Shown: piece after piece, positions 58,228 to 64,000 of the stretch
How positions within the stretch are numbered: the stretch's first letter is position 1
Layout: every line of letters begins with the position of its first letter
Assembly (NCBI GenBank): GCA_016748015.1
Contig: JAAOMT010000586.1
Span: 248,001 to 312,000, forward strand
Length of the DNA: 64,000 bases
From: Geosiphon pyriformis
Taxonomy: Eukaryota > Glomeromycota > Glomeromycetes > Archaeosporales > Geosiphonaceae
Direction of reading: 5' to 3'
Notes under the pieces: generated by a model
Database searches by the model: none
The model's input: the letters and a program-made list of their open reading frames with translations, nothing else
Told to the model about the DNA's origin: nothing
Program-made: the position numbers and the translations under genes

Positions 58228-60611
58228 TTATACGGGGTAGATTTTGTGGTAAAGTTTTTTTTCGCTAGCATTATCATAAATTTTTCTCATCTCCGTTGCG
58301 ATTTTATGTTTTTCAGCTTCATACTCATGATCCATTCGAATATGCACTGGAACGATAACACTGCCTATGGTTTCTTCCGAGATTGTTCGCTTTTTTGATT
58401 CGGCTAAAGCAGACATGCTCATTGAACTCATATCATCAGGAAAAGATGTCAATAGCTGAGCATTGCGAAGAGCTTGTAATCTTATTAGTGATGGTTGATA
58501 CACTAGCGAATCTTTTAGCTTGCGTCCTGGGGATTCACTCCCAGATGCTTTTCCGCTTTCTTCGGCCACTTCAAAATTTACATTCACAACAAATGACGTT
58601 AATATCAAAAATATTGTGATGCTTGACACATAAAAGTTTATTTTTCAAACAGAACCAACCCTTTTGCCTTTTTTTTGCTTCCTTTGCTCTTGCTTCAGCT
58701 TCTCGGCTATCTTCAAGATTTTTACGTCGATTTTTTTCGTTTAATTGAGCCCATTTATGCAATCTTTCGTCCGAAGTGCGTACTTGTTCATTTAGAATTG
58801 AATCAATATCCGCGATTCTTGCTGCTAGTTCTTCTACCTCGGCCAAGTTGCCCTCTGATTGGGCTTGGAATTTTTTCGTAACAAGCTCTTGTTTCTCAGC
58901 AACTAATGTAATCTGCTGCCCTTTAAGCTCTTTTTTTTGGGAAATTATAGTGGCTACCTCTTGCTATTAATTAAAAATGGTTAGATTTCTAATAAATTAT
59001 CCATGCAAAAAAATTTGCCCATACCTCAGTTAAAACATGTTCGTGAGCATCACTGAGAGCTTTCTTTCTGATTTCCACGTCCGACTTTGAAGGGAAGCGC
59101 TGATTGTCATGTTTCATTGTGCTAACCCATCGATCATATTCGGACTATTACAAAAGATGGATTAGATTTTTCAAGGTTAAAAATCATTAAGCCTATCTTC
59201 ATACCTGCTGGAAAGCCGAATTAGATACAATATCCATAGGCCAGATTTTTTCTGCCTTTCCATGTTTCAGACGTAGGGATTTGTTCGTCAAAGTATTTTC
59301 CACCTTGTAGTTTCGATGATGCTTTTCAACAGCTAAAACAATATGATTAATTTACATCAAAACTAATGGTGCAGAAATAAAACAATTATCAAATACAATG
59401 TATTCTTACAAATAATTTCGCACACACGATAAATAGGCTTGTCCTTTGTTCCAATATAAAGACGAACAAAGCATCCAACTACAGTTTCTTTAAAGAAGGG
59501 CGAAAACATCCATTTCTCTATTAGCCTACGGGTAATCTGGATAGATCTCAGATCTTCGAATTGTAATTCATCACCCGTTATTTTCTGTTGAAAATATCAC
59601 CAATTAAAAATCTGCTTGAAATTAATCACTTTAATTTGGGATTCATAAATATCACCTCTCTGTATTCTCTTGATATAGATGTGGTTTCCAACATAGAAAG
59701 ACGCTCTCCAAGATCGGAAATATCGGTTATTTTAATGGCCTCAAAATGAATTAATCTTTAAGTCTTATTATTCCAAGAGAAAGTTCTGTTAAATTTTGAA
59801 ACAAGCACCTACGGACTGAGCTCTCTTTTGGCCTTTTTCTTCGCGTGCTCTTTTCAATTCATAATATTTTGAGTCTTTTTTGGTGACATCTTTAGTACGG
59901 GTGGATCCTGAAAAACCAACGATTATAAACTTTATTTTTTATTGAAGCAATATTAACTTTAGAAAAAAAAATATTGAAATTACTTCTTGTCAAATCACCA
60001 TCCTTTGGGCCAACATCTACCCTTTTAGTTACCAAATTTAAATCAAATACCTAATGAAAATAAATAGAATATTTCAATATTATACCATCAAAACAATTTG
60101 CAAGTTTAACTGCCTTACAAACCCTTTCAGCTCTTTCGGAGAGGATCCTTTCACGTTCGACTTCAGTCATTAGATGAAGTCTAAAAATATAATTTAGGTT
60201 ATAGTTGTAATTTTATTTTAATTATCGAAATGCTTTGATAATTAAAAATTTACCTTTCTCGATCATCTTCATCGCCCATAAGATCGCTTGCGTATGATGC
60301 ATTGTCGTCAAACTCCTCTCCTTCATCTCCTATAGGTTCAGCGATGTCATAACGCTCTTCTGCGATAATCCGATTTTGGTCTTGCTTAGGTAAATCTTGG
60401 TCAGAAGTTATTTCCTCAGATTCACTAGCCACCAGAAGTGCGTGAAAAAAAACATGAGATTGAATAGGGAGAAAATAAAGGACCTTCACCTTTAGGCAGA
60501 CCTTTCAGTGTGTTTTCGCTTTGCAGTTGACACGGGAGGGAAAGGCTCCGGAGACAAATTCCTTGGTATATCACCTGCGAGAGCAAGGATTTCGTCTTCA
60601 AGGAAACTCAT
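58228..60611 (-). CDS. RTF1: Paf1-complex subunit Rtf1
   Basis: Eleven exons on the minus strand give 550 residues with consistent phases: 60611-60502, 60424-60254, 60180-60123, 60050-59984, 59907-59813, 59739-59656, 59584-59410, 59332-59205, 59144-59025, 58963-58660 and 58568-58228. Introns are 60-91 nt, GT-AG. The start is MSFLEDEILALAGDIP, followed by an acidic region and MTEVERERILSERAER, the mark of the histone-modification domain (about residues 95-115). The Plus3 domain (about residues 195-330) shows ITRRLIEKWMFSPFFKETVV, GCFVRLYIGT, RVCEII, KHHRNYKVENTLTNKSLRLK and EKIWPMDIVSN. A coiled coil (residues 337-437) and a Ser/Lys-rich tail follow. Rtf1 couples elongating RNA polymerase II, through Spt5 binding by Plus3, to H2B ubiquitination. 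Length is close to yeast Rtf1 (558). Confidence 0.95.
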
Positions 60612-60852
60612 TTTTTCAAAAGGAACTGAGAATTACAAGCCTCAGTATCAACGAGAGCAGAGATTGGAATTAGTGTTTAGGAAAAAATGGTGTTTTTGCT
60701 AAATAATTTTAAATTTATAAATATATATATATAATATTATTTAAACAATCAAATTAAAATATACAATTTATTAATAAACAATAAATAATTTTATAATTAT
60801 AATTAAAGCACAAAATAAAAAAACAATTTTTTTTCTTATAAAAACAATTTTA

Positions 60853-60929
<77 letters not shown>

Positions 60930-62365
60930 TTTTTAATATTAAATTAATTGTTTTTTTGTTAAATTTACAAATAACTTTTTAACAACAAATTTTTTAATGG
61001 TTTTTTTTTAAATTATCAGTTTTATGTTTTTTAAAAATGTTAAACTTATTATTATTTTTTATTTAATATTGGTTTTTTTATATTAAATTTGTAATATTAA
61101 TATTAATTACAATAATTGTTATTATATTTGTTTTTAATATGGTTTTAATAACTGTTTTTTTTTTACTTAATATTTATTTTATTTTATTAAAAAAAACAAA
61201 TATATTAATTAATTATTATATAATTTCAATTTTTTAAACATAAAAATAGTTTTTATATTTAAATAATTTAAAATTTAGCTTTTTTATTATAATTATATTT
61301 TTATATAAAAATTACTTGACTAAAATTTTTAATTTATAAGTTTACTTTTTTTTTAAAAAAAAGAAGTTTTTATTTTTAAGCTGCCAAGTATTTTGGTTTC
61401 CAAAAAATAATATTATATTAATTGATAATACAATAAATAATTATTTTGTATTTTACAAGATTTATAAATTGTTTATTATTAATATAATGTTAACCAAATA
61501 TAATTATTATTATTAATTTAAACTAAGTGCAAATAATTGTGAATAAACTTAAAATAAAGATAAAAATATTAATAAGATATTAAAGTTGGCTAATATTTAA
61601 AAAAAACTGGTAACAACAAAGTTTTTAATAAAGAATTTTTGAACACTTATTGCTCAAATATCCAAGTTCATTGAAGCAAAAAGAATTTAATAAGAATATG
61701 AAATTCTAGTTTTTTAAGAAATTGATATATTGACTAATGTAAATATATATATTGAAAATTTAATTAGCCATGTATTTTCATAAACTTTTTAATTAGTGTT
61801 TAGCAAAGTGGTTTGAACAGAAATTATTTGATTGAATAATTGATTCGATTTTATATCAAAGCAACAAGACTTAATGTTTTTTATAGCTTCACGAAACTCG
61901 TTCTGAATCCTTTAATATTTCTCAGTCTTGTTAACTTTTTTTTCGTAACAACTCCTTTAATCTCTCATTTTAATTTTAATTCTGAGCTTGACTGACAAGG
62001 ATTAAAACCTATAATGAAACAATTAGAAACGAACCGTTCTCAGGTTTTAAGAATTTGGATGTTAATAATAAACTTGGTGAAAATTATATTATAAACTTTA
62101 ATATACTCAATTTCTTTCTTTGTGTGGATAAGATATTTTTTAACCAAGTTAGCAACTTTTGAATATTCAATGGTTGGAAAAATGTCCAAATTTTCTCTGA
62201 TGACAATCAATGCTCCTTCAAGTCAGTCGAGCGATGAAGTTGAAAACTTGATTTGAATATTTTTGTATGGGTATAGAATAAAAAACATTTTGGCTCTAAT
62301 AAAAAATTCACAATCAGAAAACACCTGAAAATCTATTCAATTGCTTGAATAATAAAAGTTTAAAG
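60612..62365. other. Intergenic region upstream of RTF1
   Basis: It holds the RTF1 promoter side, a TAA microsatellite (60855-60926) and AT-rich sequence to about 61640. From 61640 to 62365 G and C rise and scattered protein-like words appear on the plus strand, possibly the decayed upstream part of the Sel1 gene. I cannot define a frame. Confidence 0.5.
60855..60926. repeat. (TAA)n microsatellite, about 24 units
   Basis: Uninterrupted AAT/TAA repeats about 240 bp upstream of the RTF1 start codon, likely polymorphic in length. Confidence 0.95.
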
Positions 62366-63080
62366 CGTTCGACAGATAATATTTTACTCGGTTTTTCTTT
62401 AGAACATGGGATTGGAACTATTTCTGATTCAACAAAAGAATTTTGAAAATTTCAGAAAGCAGCGAATGCAAAAGATTCTTTTGGACAGATATTTTTAGGT
62501 TATTGTTACAACAATGGAATTGGTGCTTCACAAGATCGAGGAAAAGCATTTGAACTCTATTCAAAAAGCAGCAGAGAGGGGAAATACTCTTGCACAATAC
62601 AATCTTGGATGGTGTCATGAAAATGGATTGGGAACAACGAAAAACTTAGAAAAATCATTTGAAATCTATTCAAATCTTGGAAATTTTTATCGAAATAGAT
62701 GAAGAACAATGAAAAACTTAGAAAAACCATTTGAAATCTATTCGAAAGCAGCAGAGACAAATAACTTAAGTTATCGAATTGATTTTCCTGATTTGAATGC
62801 CCTTAATCTCACTTTACAGGATCAGAATGACTTAGAACGTTTTATTTTACAATTTCGAAATCGAGGATCAAAATGCCCGGATAATTCTAAAGGAGCATTT
62901 TTGGATTTTGAAAGCTTTCTTTGACCAGCTTTCAGATGATTTCAAGTGTCTTAATGTGGTAACTTGGGTGGATCTCCTATATGTCCATTTTGTGATACTT
63001 GTAAAAGGGATAATAATGTATTTGAAGCCGGCTTGCCGAAATGTCCAGAATGCTATCGCACATTAAAGAATTCACTTTAG
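62366..63080 (+). pseudogene. Sel1-repeat protein remnant with Cys-rich end
   Basis: Sel1-type repeats are visible in two frames: LGFSLEHGIGTISDSTKEF, KFQKAANAKDSFGQIFLGYC, YNNGIGASQDRGKAFELYSK, then after a frameshift near 62560 KAAERGNTLAQYNLGWCHEN and GLGTTKNLEKSFEIYS. More repeat pieces follow to 62755. Downstream, past stops at 62422-62424, 62700 and 62922, CPFCDTCKRDNNVFEAGL and PKCPECYRTLKNS form a C-x2-C-type pair ending at 63078-63080. Sel1 repeats are solenoid adaptors and are greatly expanded in Glomeromycotina. Stops and frameshifts show that the gene is dead. Confidence 0.75.
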
Positions 63081-63149
63081 TCTAACTATTGTGAATCATC
63101 ACGAATAGCAGAAATATTAATATTGATCATTATATAGATAATACATAGA

Positions 63150-63254
63150 AACTTTCTAAAAGCTCTAGGGAATGCCTAGAATGGGATTTCTGCTGACGAG
63201 AGATCAAATTTTTAAAAAAGGTGGGAACGGAGGATTTGGTGTTGTTATAGAAGG
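63150..63254 (+). pseudogene. Protein kinase N-lobe fragment
   Basis: Three short frames in succession read NGISADE, IKFLKKVGT and GGFGVVIEG. Together they resemble the entry to a kinase domain with its glycine-rich loop. A possible GT splice donor follows at 63254. Its position just after the Sel1 remnant suggests a decayed Sel1-kinase gene, a frequent arrangement in these fungi. No further kinase sequence is seen downstream. Confidence 0.4.
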
Positions 63255-63255
63255 T

Positions 63256-63894
63256 ATATTATAATATTTTATATAACTATAATTAAAATAATATTATATA
63301 ATTTTGAAGTTATAATTAAGCATTACATTATTTACAATTTATTAAAATTTTATATTTATATTTATATATTTTAATTTATAAATATTGTTTTAATCAATAA
63401 TTATTTTATTGATTATATAAACAAAAACCAAATACTTTATTATTATTAATAAATAAATCTTTTTATGAAAATGAAAAATATATTATCAGTTATTAAAACA
63501 AATTTGTATAAATATAAAATTATAAACAATGACTTGATATATTTGATCATAATTAATAATGTATTCACATTGCTATTTAATACAAAATGGTACTTTGATT
63601 CATTAAAACTTGTAAATGTTAAGCAAAATATAACAATTTAATGTACGACTTTATAATGCAAAATGACAACCTGATTATGAAGCATCTTAAATAAAATTTT
63701 TGGGCTCTCAGCTTTGCTGAAATTAACTATGACAGCTAGAACTTCCATACTTGGACAATTGTTTTTTCTTGAAATAGACCAATTATAATCCCAAAGTGTT
63801 TTAACTTTCTATTCAGCGAAATATATATAACGATCACAAAGATAAGGATTGAGAACTCAAATTGAAGTAAGTAAGATAAATAAATAAAAAATAT
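63256..63894. other. AT-rich spacer and 3' flank of the right-edge gene
   Basis: Mostly AT-rich. Around 63640-63850 the composition is more balanced and probably includes the 3' UTR of the minus-strand gene that follows. No gene is supported. Confidence 0.45.
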
Positions 63895-64000
63895 TTATTC
63901 GTCCCATTCTTCATCGTCTTCATCTTCATCGTCCTCGTCTGTGGGAAAGATTAAACATAATCATTAATCATACAATATGTGCAAAATACCTATTGTCAGA
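63895..64000 (-). CDS. 3' end of an unidentified gene with acidic C-terminus (partial)
   Basis: The last exon (63938-63895) encodes DEDDEDEDDEEWDE and a TAA stop at 63895-63897. It is preceded by a TTTCCCACAG 3' splice site, a 51-nt intron (63989-63939) beginning GTATTTTG, and the end of the previous exon (64000-63990). The phases agree across the intron (one base carried over). The acidic tail is seen in many chaperones and nuclear proteins, so no function is assigned. CpG content matches the other host genes. Confidence 0.6.

Noticed and set aside
58571-58846. Open frame running past the coiled coil of RTF1
   Set aside because: The part after KKRQK reads into an intron (58659-58569). The splice restores the Ser/Lys-rich tail in phase.

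Overview
The window reads as nuclear DNA of a filamentous fungus with a very AT-rich, transposon-filled genome. The best fit is an arbuscular mycorrhizal fungus (Glomeromycotina, Rhizophagus-like). This is inferred from the AT deserts, the CpG-poor transposons, the LINE and gypsy families I recognise, a decayed Sel1-repeat/kinase fragment and host genes with many 60-115 nt GT-AG introns. It was not confirmed by any search. Three complete host genes can be modelled exon by exon with intact frames: a TTC9-like TPR protein (+, 32766-34076), a Mo25/Hym1 scaffold (-, 35014-37107) and the Paf1-complex subunit Rtf1 (-, 58228-60611). The last coding exon of a fourth gene enters at the right edge (-). 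A decayed Sel1-repeat/kinase gene lies at 62366-63254.

Layout. 1-10152: an almost full-length Ty3/gypsy retrotransposon on the minus strand (LTR, gag, protease, Cys-rich linker, dUTPase, RT, RNase H, integrase, C-terminal extension, LTR). It is inserted in a LINE whose 3' half continues at 10153-14257 (copy A). 14808-25722: LINE copy B, split inside ORF1 by a 4.2-kb pogo/Tigger-like DNA transposon (15987-20170) that also carries a long antisense reading frame. 26050-29035: a very AT-rich, decayed LINE-like fragment (E) with the same 3' tail. 29036-32400: AT desert. 32766-37107: the TPR and Mo25 genes, convergent. 38050-40290: AT desert. 40290-47013: LINE copy C (-), the best preserved. 48568-55487: LINE copy D (+). 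55488-58227: AT desert. 58228-60611: RTF1. 60612-64000: microsatellite, Sel1/kinase remnant and the 3' end of the next gene.

Every transposon is broken, and the damage has a pattern. The gypsy LTR pair differs repeatedly by CA versus TG at the same dinucleotide. In-frame stops fall where Arg, Gln or Trp codons are expected. Catalytic acids are replaced by Asn or Lys. All of this fits decay of methylated CpG. Host exons keep CpG. The most unusual contents are the dUTPase domain inside the gypsy polyprotein, the second antisense gene in the pogo-like element, two unrelated ORF1 types on LINEs with similar ORF2 and 3' ends, and a roughly 750-bp AT-rich repeat present three times in the deserts.
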